A DNA stretch of 64,000 nt, from assembly GCA_947500505.1 (NCBI GenBank), contig CANMSL010000003.1:186001-250000 (forward strand), written 5' to 3'. This DNA comes from an uncultured Aquimarina sp. (lineage in GTDB: Bacteria; Bacteroidota; Bacteroidia; Flavobacteriales; Flavobacteriaceae). The position numbers were made by a program, and so were the translations under genes. Positions 8,669-16,618 of the stretch are shown here, one piece after another. The notes under the pieces were generated by a model. The model ran no database searches and had not been told where the DNA came from. It saw nothing but the letters and a program-made list of their open reading frames with translations. Each line of letters starts with the position of its first letter. Position 1 is the stretch's first letter.

Positions 8669-9123
8669 TTCACTCTTTTCTTTACTTCATTAATCAATTC
8701 TTCTAAATCAATAACTTGTGGCACTTCATAACGTTCACAAACTATATCTACATTTCCTTTCCTCCAGAATCCATCTGGGCAACATACAATTAGTTTTCCA
8801 CTTCTAGCAAATAACCCCAATTCTAAAAGCGTAATTGGGGACTTGGTATTTTTATCAATGTACATTATGATCATATCAGACTTTTCTAACGCTTCTAATT
8901 CCCAGTTTACTTGTTCTTTAAAAACAGGATTCTCTATTTCTTGTTTCCAACTAGCATCACAACTTGCTCTTCTGGGATTTAACAAGGTTACATTTTCTTT
9001 TGACAGCTTCTTGATAACTATATCTTGCCATCTTTCTGCAACACCTACTTCGATACTTCCTGCTAGAAAAACACTACGATTTTTACCTAGTTCTATTTTT
9101 GTTGGTGCTGTGATTAGTTTCAT
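8665..9123 (-). CDS. Nucleoside 2-deoxyribosyltransferase-like protein
   Basis: A 152-residue protein of the Nuc_deoxyri_tr2 type. The Rossmann-like start FLAGSIEVG (19-27), NPRR (49-52), the QVNWELEALEKSD helix with the usual catalytic Glu, and SPITLLELGLFARSGK near 94-109 fit the family. Members cleave or exchange N-glycosidic bonds of nucleosides and nucleotides; a role on NMN, NAD breakdown products or nicotinamide riboside would suit this cluster but is not proven. The gene sits 7 bases after prs and overlaps the ADP-ribosylglycohydrolase start by 4 bases, so all three share an operon. Confidence 0.85.
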   Translation of the reverse strand: MKLITAPTKIELGKNRSVFLAGSIEVGVAERWQDIVIKKLSKENVTLLNPRRASCDASWKQEIENPVFKEQVNWELEALEKSDMIIMYIDKNTKSPITLLELGLFARSGKLIVCCPDGFWRKGNVDIVCERYEVPQVIDLEELINEVKKRVK

Positions 9124-9130
9124 TTTTAAA

Positions 9131-9955
9131 TTAATTTATAATTGAAATCTGCACAACTTTCTCCTCTTCTATATCTCTAAAAGAATTGGTTGTAAAAATG
9201 GTGTCAAATGACATATTTAATGCTTCAAATCCTTTACTGAAAATTCCATGGCTTACTACCAGGCTCAATTTCCCGGCATTCTTTTCTTTTAATGCTGTTG
9301 CCAGTCCTAAAAATGTTCCTCCTCCATCACAAATATCATCTACAATCACACAATGTTTTCTTTTTAAATCGTCTTCATATACTCTAAATCCAGAAAGTTT
9401 ACCCGTTTTTACATCTCGTTTCTTAGAACATTCTACCACTTCTATCCCTCCTAAATACGCTGAAACCTTATAGATTTTCTTTAAAGCTCCACCATCCGGA
9501 GATATCAACACCACTTCTTCATCAATGTATTTTAAACACTGTTTTACATATTCATAATTCTGAATCACTTTTACATTATTCAACAAAGCCGGAGTCACCT
9601 CAGAATGTGGATCAAAAACCATCACCTGATTATAGTTTTGTGCATTGATGATATCAGCATATACTTTTACACTTAGTGACTCACCGCTAACCATTACTCT
9701 ATCTTGTCTTGCTGCTGGAAAATATGGAATGAGTACATTAATCAATTTCACATCCATTCTCCTTAATGCATCTGTAGCAACCAACAACAAACCGACATCG
9801 TTAAAAGAATTCAATCGATGTGTAATAGTTACTTCGTTTCCAATAGATTCTTCAGAAATTTTGATATGTGGTTCGCCTCCATTAAAAACAAAGGATGTAA
9901 ACTCAATTGATTTTCCGAAAGGAGTAAATGATGAATCTAAATGTAAGTACTGCAT
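9131..9955 (-). CDS. prs: Short-form ribose-phosphate pyrophosphokinase (PRPP synthetase)
   Basis: Makes PRPP from ribose 5-phosphate and ATP. At 274 residues it is some 40 shorter than housekeeping PrsA. Motifs are kept: YFPAARQDRV at 78-87, DPHSE at 115-119 and the PRPP loop VDDICDGGGT at 205-214, where Cys and Gly replace the usual Ile/Thr and Asp/Thr. Short Prs proteins are known in NAD-salvage operons and in phages beside NadV, so this copy most likely feeds NadV rather than general nucleotide synthesis. It is first in its operon. The leader holds four copies of an 8-base repeat (9957-9988) right before the start and an NrtR-like site. Confidence 0.93.
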   Translation of the reverse strand: MQYLHLDSSFTPFGKSIEFTSFVFNGGEPHIKISEESIGNEVTITHRLNSFNDVGLLLVATDALRRMDVKLINVLIPYFPAARQDRVMVSGESLSVKVYADIINAQNYNQVMVFDPHSEVTPALLNNVKVIQNYEYVKQCLKYIDEEVVLISPDGGALKKIYKVSAYLGGIEVVECSKKRDVKTGKLSGFRVYEDDLKRKHCVIVDDICDGGGTFLGLATALKEKNAGKLSLVVSHGIFSKGFEALNMSFDTIFTTNSFRDIEEEKVVQISIIN

Positions 9956-9956
9956 A

Positions 9957-9988
9957 ATTGTGTTATTGTGTTATTGTGTTATTGTGTT
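9957..9988. repeat. Four perfect tandem copies of ATTGTGTT
   Basis: Four uninterrupted 8-base units begin one base upstream of the prs start codon and end in the candidate operator. They form the prs 5' leader. Copy-number change would alter leader length and the number of TTGTGT half-sites. Confidence 0.9.
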
Positions 9989-10052
9989 ATTTTTACGCAA
10001 ATATAGAACAGTATAATTATCTAACAAAATATTTTGCGTAAATAATACAATA
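9982..10052 (-). promoter_or_regulatory. prs promoter region with candidate NrtR sites
   Basis: On the minus strand the -7 box TATATTTG (plus 9998-10005) runs into CGT, giving the TATATTTGCGT string found at nadV. Reading the plus strand, 9982-10000 is TTGTGT-N7-ACGCAA, one mismatch from the nadV palindrome, and a second half-site TTGCGT lies at 10034-10039. Binding by the neighbouring regulator is inferred. Confidence 0.55.
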
Positions 10053-10086
10053 AAAAATGTTTTATGGGCACTATAGCGTATATATC

Positions 10087-10109
10087 CACACTTCGACAAG
10101 CTCAGTGTG
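10087..10109. repeat. Short palindromic repeat upstream of prs
   Basis: CACACT and AGTGTG arms enclose TCGACAAGCTC. A related GC-richer string (CTCGACTCCGCTCGAA) lies at about 10158-10173. Both resemble dispersed flavobacterial palindromes between genes. Neither has a terminator-type T-run. Confidence 0.5.
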
Positions 10110-10188
10110 ACACATTGGAATAATAAAGAAAGATAAAAGAAAGGTGTCTCTTATTACTTCTCGACTCCGCTCGAAGTACAACAAGAAC

Positions 10189-10869
10189 TTACTTAATATC
10201 AAAAAGGAAGCCTTCTTCTTTAAGTTTGAAGTATTGTTTATGATTGAATTTGAAAAGATTCGCTGGTCTTCCTCTTCCTTCGGATATTTTTTCTTTTAAT
10301 TCTTCTAGAATACCGAAACTTAGGATCTTCTTTCTAAAATTTCTTCTGTCAATCTGCTTATCCAAAATAGTCATATACAGTTTCTCTAAATCTGAAAACA
10401 GAAACTTATCTGCCAATAAATCAAAGCCTATGGGTTCATAAGTTAATTTATTACGTAATCTCTTTTTAGCCATATCAAGAATTGTGGCATGATCAAAAGC
10501 CAATTCTGGAAGTTCATTGATATCAAACCAAGCGACATCACTTGCGTCTGTATCTGCCTTTATATTATGATGTTCTGGTTTTACTAAACCAAAATAGGTA
10601 ACACTTACCACTTGATTTCTTGGATCTCTACCAGGTTTACCAAAAGAATACAACTGCTCCAAATAATCTACAGTAACATTAGTCTCTTCTTTCAGTTCGC
10701 GTACTACAGCATCTTCCAGGCTTTCATTTTCCGACACTAAACCTCCTGGTAATGCCCACGAATCTTTAAACGGCTCTATATCTCTTTTGATTAAAAGTAC
10801 ATGCAATGCTTTATCTTTGTATCCAAAGACTACTGCATCTACCGCTACTTTAATATTTTGGCTTACCAT
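10189..10869 (-). CDS. nrtR: NrtR-type Nudix transcriptional regulator
   Basis: A 226-residue fusion of a Nudix domain (about 5-140) and a C-terminal winged helix (about 150-226, ending in a GRGRPANLFKF segment typical of NrtR/AraR-like repressors). The Nudix box runs 43-65 as Gx5Ex7REL-KEETNV; the Gly expected at 64 is Asn, so hydrolysis may be weak, as in regulators that use the domain to sense ADP-ribose. I chose ATG 10869 because the Nudix fold starts there and a -7 box sits just upstream; an in-frame ATG at 10908 adds 13 unlikely residues. Its neighbours prs and nadV point to NAD control rather than arabinose. Confidence 0.88.
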   Translation of the reverse strand: MVSQNIKVAVDAVVFGYKDKALHVLLIKRDIEPFKDSWALPGGLVSENESLEDAVVRELKEETNVTVDYLEQLYSFGKPGRDPRNQVVSVTYFGLVKPEHHNIKADTDASDVAWFDINELPELAFDHATILDMAKKRLRNKLTYEPIGFDLLADKFLFSDLEKLYMTILDKQIDRRNFRKKILSFGILEELKEKISEGRGRPANLFKFNHKQYFKLKEEGFLFDIK

Positions 10870-10871
10870 AT

Positions 10872-10882
10872 ACGCAAATTTA
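10872..10882 (-). promoter_or_regulatory. nrtR promoter -7 box with operator half-site
   Basis: The minus strand reads TAAATTTGCGT, the same -7-plus-CGT string as at nadV and prs, ending 2 bases before the ATG at 10869. This suggests self-control and a very short or absent leader. Confidence 0.5.
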
Positions 10883-10906
10883 CAAAATTCGAATACTTTA
10901 TAAAAC

Positions 10907-10938
10907 AAAACTCCCGAAGAATAGTCTTCAGGAGTTTT
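10907..10938 (-). terminator. Terminator after aconitase
   Basis: AAAACTCC and GGAGTTTT outer arms with an inner GAAGA/TCTTC extension and a small loop, followed on the minus strand by T4-G-T4. It begins 28 bases after the aconitase stop and abuts the nrtR promoter. Confidence 0.8.
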
Positions 10939-10966
10939 CTAATAATGTATAGTGCCTAAGTAAAAC

Positions 10967-13234
10967 TTAAGCGTTCTGTTTTTTGATCAAATTTAAAGCT
11001 GAACCTTCATTAAACCATTCTATCTGAGCATTGTTATAGGTATGATTTACTTCAATTATATCTTTTGATCCATCGGCGTGTACAAACTCGATGTTCAATG
11101 TTTTGTCTGGAGCGAATTGATCCAAATCTAAGAAATTGATAGTATCATCTTCCTGAATTTTGTCATAATCTGCCTCATTTACGAATGTAAGTCCTAACAT
11201 TCCTTGCTTTTTCAGATTTGTTTCGTGAATACGAGCAAATGATTTTACAATTACTGCCACAACACCTAAATGTCTTGGCTCCATTGCAGCATGTTCACGA
11301 GAAGAACCTTCGCCGTAGTTATGATCTCCTACTACAATTGTAGGAATTCCTGCCGCTTTGTAAGCTCTTTGAACATTAGGAACACCGTCATACTCGCCGG
11401 TTAATTGGTTCTTTACAAAGTTTGTTTTCTTATTATATGCATTTACAGCTCCGATCAGACAGTTATTAGAAATATTGTCCAGATGTCCTCTGTAGCGTAA
11501 CCAAGGACCTGCCATAGAAATATGGTCCGTAGTACACTTTCCATAGGCTTTAATCAATAATTTTGCTCCTTTAATCTCATTACCGATTGGCTCAAACGGA
11601 GTTAATAACTGTAACCTTTCTGAAGTTGGACTTACAACAACTTCTACTCCCGAACCATCTTCTTGTGGTGCAATATATCCAGCATCTTCGACTTCAAAAC
11701 CTTTAGGAGGTAATTCCCATCCAGTTGGCTCATCGAACTTCACTTCTTGACCTTCTTCATTGATTAGTTTATCCGTTATCGGATTAAAGTCCAATCTTCC
11801 TGAAACGGCAATCGCAGCAGTCAATTCAGGAGATGCTACAAAAGCATGTGTATTTGGGTTCCCATCAGCACGCTTTGCAAAATTTCTATTGAATGAGTGA
11901 ACGATACTATTCTTTGGCGCATTTTTGGGATCGCTATATCTAGCCCATTGCCCAATACAAGGTCCACAAGCGTTTGTAAATATTTTAGCATCTAGCTTTT
12001 CGAATATTCCAAGAATACCATCTCTATCTGCTGTATATCTTACTTGTTCAGAACCAGGATTGATCCCTAATTCTGCCTTCATTTTTAATCCTTTGTCTAA
12101 AGCTTGTTGCGCAATAGAAGAAGCACGCGATAAATCTTCATAAGAAGAGTTTGTACAAGAACCGATTAATCCCCATTCTACTTGTAATGGCCAATCATTA
12201 GCAGTAGCTTTCTCTGTCATATCAGAGCCAACTTTAGTAGATAAATCCGGAGTAAACGGACCATTAAGTAAAGGGCCAAGTTCTGATAGGTTAATTTCTA
12301 TTACCTGATCAAAATATTGTTCTGGATTTGCATATACTTCAGGATCTGCGGTTAAGTGCTCTTTCACTTTGTTAGCAGCATCAGCCACATCTTCTCTATC
12401 GGTAGCACGTAAATAACGTTCCATAGATTCATCATAACCAAATGTAGATGTGGTAGCTCCTATTTCGGCACCCATATTACAGATAGTTCCTTTTCCCGTA
12501 CAAGACATAGATGTTGCTCCAGGACCAAAATATTCTACAATAGCTCCTGTTCCTCCTTTTACAGTGAGAATTTCTGCTACTTTTAAAATTACATCTTTTG
12601 GTGCTGTCCATCCGGATAACTTACCTGTTAGCTTAACACCAATTAATTTTGGAAATTTAAGCTCCCAAGGCATTCCTGCCATCACATCTACTGCATCAGC
12701 TCCACCAACACCGATGGCTACCATTCCTAATCCTCCTGCATTTACCGTATGCGAATCGGTACCGATCATCATACCGCCAGGGAATGCATAATTTTCCAGA
12801 ACTACCTGGTGAATAATCCCAGCTCCCGGTTTCCAGAATCCGATTCCGTATTTATCAGATACAGATTCTAAGAAATTAAACACTTCGCTACTAGTATTCA
12901 TAGCAGATTGTAAATCTTTATCAGCTCCTACTTTTGCCTGTATCAAGTGATCGCAATGTACTGTAGTTGGTACCGCAACTTTCTTTTTTCCTGCCTGCAT
13001 AAATTGTAATAATGCCATCTGAGCAGTTGCGTCTTGACACGCGATACGGTCCGGTGCAAAATCAACATAATCTTTTCCTCTGGTAAAAGCATTTTTTGCT
13101 TTTCCGTCCCAAAGATGTGAGTATAAAATTTTCTCTGCCAAGGTTAGAGGCGTTCCGGTTACTTCTCGAGCAGCATCTACTCTTTCTGCAACCTGAGCAT
13201 ATACCTTTTTTATCATATCGATATCGAATGCCAT
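10967..13234 (-). CDS. acn: Aconitate hydratase, mitochondrial type
   Basis: Interconverts citrate and isocitrate in the TCA cycle through a 4Fe-4S cluster. The 755-residue length and the opening ([16 protein letters not shown]) match the mitochondrial-like aconitases of Bacteroidota, not AcnB. The cluster cysteines are in GSCTNSS and [17 protein letters not shown] and [14 protein letters not shown] carry substrate-site residues; the swivel domain holds [11 protein letters not shown]. It stands alone with its own terminator and is constitutive as far as visible. Nothing unusual. Confidence 0.98.
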   Translation of the reverse strand: MAFDIDMIKKVYAQVAERVDAAREVTGTPLTLAEKILYSHLWDGKAKNAFTRGKDYVDFAPDRIACQDATAQMALLQFMQAGKKKVAVPTTVHCDHLIQAKVGADKDLQSAMNTSSEVFNFLESVSDKYGIGFWKPGAGIIHQVVLENYAFPGGMMIGTDSHTVNAGGLGMVAIGVGGADAVDVMAGMPWELKFPKLIGVKLTGKLSGWTAPKDVILKVAEILTVKGGTGAIVEYFGPGATSMSCTGKGTICNMGAEIGATTSTFGYDESMERYLRATDREDVADAANKVKEHLTADPEVYANPEQYFDQVIEINLSELGPLLNGPFTPDLSTKVGSDMTEKATANDWPLQVEWGLIGSCTNSSYEDLSRASSIAQQALDKGLKMKAELGINPGSEQVRYTADRDGILGIFEKLDAKIFTNACGPCIGQWARYSDPKNAPKNSIVHSFNRNFAKRADGNPNTHAFVASPELTAAIAVSGRLDFNPITDKLINEEGQEVKFDEPTGWELPPKGFEVEDAGYIAPQEDGSGVEVVVSPTSERLQLLTPFEPIGNEIKGAKLLIKAYGKCTTDHISMAGPWLRYRGHLDNISNNCLIGAVNAYNKKTNFVKNQLTGEYDGVPNVQRAYKAAGIPTIVVGDHNYGEGSSREHAAMEPRHLGVVAVIVKSFARIHETNLKKQGMLGLTFVNEADYDKIQEDDTINFLDLDQFAPDKTLNIEFVHADGSKDIIEVNHTYNNAQIEWFNEGSALNLIKKQNA

Positions 13235-13553
13235 ATAGTTGTGTTTTTATGTATTGAAAAGTCCGACGAAAATACAAATTTTAAGGGATTTTATTAAATG
13301 ATTAGCGTTAATAATCCTTTTTTACATTTTTGAAAAAAATATCATATCTATTTCTATAAATCATCAAATATGAATAGTTTAAAATAGTAATCAGACAAAA
13401 AATATCCAATATTTTAATCAACCAGAGTAAAAATCACGAAATCGTTATAGTTAATTTTTAAGGTATCAGCCCAAAAACACACATTTTATTCTTGAAGCAC
13501 AAAAAAAGTGAAGCTTTATCCGCTTCACTTTTTAAACCTGCCATAATCTAAAG
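13235..13553. other. Intergenic gap upstream of aconitase
   Basis: A 319-base AT-rich gap that should hold the aconitase promoter, but no clean TAnnTTTG box was found. It also contains the terminator at 13502-13533. No ORF was seen. Confidence 0.5.
13502..13533 (-). terminator. Bidirectional-looking terminator
   Basis: AAAAAAGTGAAGC and GCTTCACTTTTT arms around a 7-base loop, with A and T runs on both sides. It lies 21 bases past the stop of the 13554-14012 gene. Confidence 0.8.
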
Positions 13554-14012
13554 TTAATGTTCCCTTTTTTTCCTTTTATCAGAATCCTTCTTCCTTTTTT
13601 TCTTTTTTATTTCACCGTATTTTTTTAATTGTTCGTCGTTTAAAGATGCCTTAAATTTATTTTTCTCGGCTTTCATTTCCTCTTTCTGTGATTTTCTCAT
13701 TTGCTTTTGCTCGTCACTAAAGGTAGGTTTTAACGCCTTACGCTTTCCCTTTCTGGAGAGATCTTCATTTTGAACAATTGCCATTTGATCATTTGTAAAG
13801 GTCGACTGTATAGTTTTTCTATGATCTCTCTGCAATTGTCTTTGATATTCTAATTGCGCTTTTTGATCTTCAGACAAACTTTCATTAAATTCTTTTCTTA
13901 ATTCTCGCTTTTGCTTAAGATCTTCTTTTCGATCCGTTTCTTCCTCTGATTGAGCTGATACTGTTAAGATTCCCAAAAACAGTACCATCAGGTAGGTTAC
14001 AATATTTTTCAT
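13554..14012 (-). CDS. Small secreted charged helical protein with LTxxQ-like repeats
   Basis: 152 residues: a signal peptide (1-20, cleavage after VSA), then an almost all-helical, strongly charged chain. Four similar phrases recur: SLSEDQKAQLE, TFTNDQMAIVQ, TFSDEQKQMRK and SLNDEQLKKYG. This [F/L]-[S/T]-x-[D/E]-Q pattern resembles the LTxxQ motif of Spy/CpxP-type periplasmic chaperones, so a periplasmic stress or chaperone role is possible. The tail is Lys/Arg-rich. It lies between aconitase and the MoxR operon with its own terminator. Confidence 0.75.
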   Translation of the reverse strand: MKNIVTYLMVLFLGILTVSAQSEEETDRKEDLKQKRELRKEFNESLSEDQKAQLEYQRQLQRDHRKTIQSTFTNDQMAIVQNEDLSRKGKRKALKPTFSDEQKQMRKSQKEEMKAEKNKFKASLNDEQLKKYGEIKKKKRKKDSDKRKKREH

Positions 14013-14080
14013 TTACTAATTTTTATTTTTATTAAATTATTCTTTTTATGAACGTTCAATACTAAGACTTATAGAAATTA

Positions 14081-14118
14081 AAAAGGTTTAATCCTTTAGA
14101 TACGGATTAAACCTTTTT
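14081..14118 (-). terminator. Terminator of the moxR operon
   Basis: AAAAGGTTTAATCC and its complement around a 9-base loop, followed on the minus strand by a T-run. It lies about 80 bases after the moxR stop. Confidence 0.8.
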
Positions 14119-14196
14119 AATGATTAATTTACATATTCGTTTTTCTTATAAAGGAACTGATTCAATGATCAATATCTCTACATCGATTATTTGCTT

Positions 14197-15150
14197 TTAA
14201 AACAAACTTCTAATAATATCCTCAATGCTTACCCCTTCTGCTTCTGCTTTGTAGTTTTTAATCATACGATGGCGAAGTATTCCCATCGCTACTGCTTGTA
14301 CATCTTCTATATCGGGAGAAAACTTTCCTTTAATAGCTGCATTCGCTTTTGCTGCTAAAATTAAGTTCTGAGAAGCCCTGGGACCAGCCCCCCAATCAAT
14401 ATAACTTGTAACTAAATCTGTTGCTGATTCGCCATTCGGTCTGGTTTTAGAAACCATTGTTACTGCGTATTCCACCACATTATCAGCCACTGGAATACGT
14501 CGAATCAAATGCTGAAAATCTATGATTTCCTGTGCTGTAAATAATGGATTGATTGTTGCCGAAGTATCTCCTGTCGTACTTTTTACCACTTCTACCTCTT
14601 CCTGAAAACTAGGATATTTTAGCTCAATTGCAAACATAAATCTATCCAATTGAGCTTCTGGTAATGGATACGTACCTTCTTGTTCTATTGGATTTTGTGT
14701 TGCTAATACAAAATAAGGCAGATCCAATTTATAATGGTGTCCTGCAACGGTAATAGCTCTTTCCTGCATGGCTTCTAATAAAGCAGCCTGTGTTTTAGGG
14801 GGAGTTCTGTTAATCTCATCTGCCAGAATAATATTAGAAAAAATTGGCCCTTTGATAAATTTAAAATGTCTTGACTCATCTAAGATTTCACTTCCTAAAA
14901 TGTCACTGGGCATCAAATCTGGTGTAAATTGGATTCTCTTAAAATCTAATCCCAATGCCAAGGATATGGTATTAACCATTAAAGTCTTGGCTAGCCCTGG
15001 AACTCCGATGAGTAACGCATGACCTCCTGAAAAAATAGAAATCAGTATCTGATCAATTACATCTTCCTGACCTATTATTATTTTCGCTATTTCTTTTTTG
15101 AGTTCGGTATGTTTGCTTACCAGTTTTTCTACTGCTGCAACGTCAGACAT
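14197..15150 (-). CDS. MoxR-family AAA+ ATPase
   Basis: A 317-residue MoxR ATPase: Walker A GVPGLAKT at 49-56, Walker B ILADEINR, sensor and arginine finger regions, and the C-terminal helical lid. MoxR proteins usually work with VWA-domain partners in cofactor insertion or assembly. Here the usual DUF58/VWA genes are not adjacent. Instead it follows the SurA-type gene by a single base, at the end of the PPIase operon, which hints at a role in envelope-protein maturation. That link is from gene order only. Confidence 0.93.
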   Translation of the reverse strand: MSDVAAVEKLVSKHTELKKEIAKIIIGQEDVIDQILISIFSGGHALLIGVPGLAKTLMVNTISLALGLDFKRIQFTPDLMPSDILGSEILDESRHFKFIKGPIFSNIILADEINRTPPKTQAALLEAMQERAITVAGHHYKLDLPYFVLATQNPIEQEGTYPLPEAQLDRFMFAIELKYPSFQEEVEVVKSTTGDTSATINPLFTAQEIIDFQHLIRRIPVADNVVEYAVTMVSKTRPNGESATDLVTSYIDWGAGPRASQNLILAAKANAAIKGKFSPDIEDVQAVAMGILRHRMIKNYKAEAEGVSIEDIIRSLF

Positions 15151-15151
15151 A

Positions 15152-16618
15152 TTATTTTTCTTTTTTTAACCAGTTACCGCTAAACTCACAGTCTCTGTAC
15201 TCGCCATTAATTTTTATATACGTATCATTAATTTTTTCTTCCTGCCATTTGCGTATTGCTTCAATTTGTTTTTTTCTAAGTGCCAGCTCCTGTATTTTGA
15301 GATAATCTTTAGCATAGTCTGAAATATGTTCATCAAAACGATTCAGTACTGTGATTAACTTAAATTTCTTACGTCCTTGACGGTCCTGATCAGGAATCAC
15401 CAGCGAAACTTCATTGGTTTTCAATTTTGATACTTGATCGTACAATATAGGGTCAATTTTGGTAAGTTCAAAACGGGTATCTCCCGTTGTGGGGTTCAAT
15501 AATTGCCCTCCATCCTCTTTGGTTTCTTTTTCGTCACTAAACTTTCTTGCTGCTTCTTTAAACTTCATATTTCCTGAAACTACTAGAGTTCGAACGGAAT
15601 CTACGAGCTTCTGCGCTACTTCTACACTTTCTTTAGTTACATCCGGCACAAGCAAAATATGTCTTACATCGATTTCTTCTCCCCTAACCTTATCCAGTTG
15701 TATGATATGCCATCCAAAATCTGTTTTAAAAGGCTCACTAACTTCTCCTACCTGTAAACTGAAAGCTACATCTTTAAATTCTTTTGCAAAAGGTGTTTGA
15801 CGGTTTAGGGTATATTTTCCTCCTGTTGATTTAGATCCCGGATCCTGAGAATATAATACTGCCTTGGTTGCAAAACTACTTCCATTCTCTACGATATCCG
15901 TTCTGAATTGCTTTAGTCTGTCTATTACTTTTTGCTCCTCTTCTTCAGGAATTTTTGGCTCGATTACTATCTGAGCAAGCTCTAATTCTGTTCCAAAAAG
16001 AGGTCTTTCTTCTTTTGGAATTTCATCAAAAAACTCTCTTACTTCTTCCGGAGTAATTTCTACATTTTCTACAATTTTAGAACGCATTTGTTCGGCTAAT
16101 TTATTCCCCTTATTGATTTCAAAAAGTTCTTTTCTAAACTCTTCCTGACTATCTTTTCTATAGAATTTCAACACTTTATCCAAAGTTCCCAATTCTCTTG
16201 TCATATAGCTTAATTGTTGATCAACCATAGAGTTCACCTCGGCATCGGTGACAAGCACACTATCCTGAACTGCATGATGGGCATACAATTTATTCTCGAA
16301 CAAGCTTCCTGCCAATTCACAACGACTAACATCCGCGGCAGAAACCCCTTCACTTATCAATTGCTGATATGCAATAGTTATATCACTCTCCAGGATTACA
16401 TATTCTCCTATAACCGCAGCAACTCCATCTACCTTTATCCTATCAGATGGTTTAACAGAATCTTCTTTCTTTACTGTCTCTTTCTTTACTGTCTCTTTCT
16501 TTACATCTTCAATAATTTCCTGAGCATGTATCTGTGTATTAATACCAAATAGTACGAATACGACAAAACAAATAGTGTTCTTAATTATAAGTTTCAAATT
16601 GTTTGTTTTTAATTGCAT
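15152..16618 (-). CDS. surA: SurA-like periplasmic peptidyl-prolyl isomerase
   Basis: 488 residues with a signal peptide (cleavage after QIHAQ near 33), a SurA-type N-terminal helical domain, then two parvulin (PpiC) domains at about 210-310 and 315-425; FGWHIIQLDK and VRHILLVPD mark their strands. A repeated KKETV stretch near 40-52 comes from a 15-base tandem duplication. It folds or escorts outer-membrane proteins in the periplasm. The start overlaps the end of the upstream gene by 38 bases; a TTG seven codons later is a possible alternative start. Third gene of a four-gene operon ending in moxR. Confidence 0.88.
   Translation of the reverse strand: MQLKTNNLKLIIKNTICFVVFVLFGINTQIHAQEIIEDVKKETVKKETVKKEDSVKPSDRIKVDGVAAVIGEYVILESDITIAYQQLISEGVSAADVSRCELAGSLFENKLYAHHAVQDSVLVTDAEVNSMVDQQLSYMTRELGTLDKVLKFYRKDSQEEFRKELFEINKGNKLAEQMRSKIVENVEITPEEVREFFDEIPKEERPLFGTELELAQIVIEPKIPEEEEQKVIDRLKQFRTDIVENGSSFATKAVLYSQDPGSKSTGGKYTLNRQTPFAKEFKDVAFSLQVGEVSEPFKTDFGWHIIQLDKVRGEEIDVRHILLVPDVTKESVEVAQKLVDSVRTLVVSGNMKFKEAARKFSDEKETKEDGGQLLNPTTGDTRFELTKIDPILYDQVSKLKTNEVSLVIPDQDRQGRKKFKLITVLNRFDEHISDYAKDYLKIQELALRKKQIEAIRKWQEEKINDTYIKINGEYRDCEFSGNWLKKEK

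Noticed and set aside
10189..10869. Reading the Nudix regulator as AraR-type arabinose repressor
   Set aside because: No arabinose genes nearby; prs and nadV flank it and share its promoter motif, which favours the NAD role.
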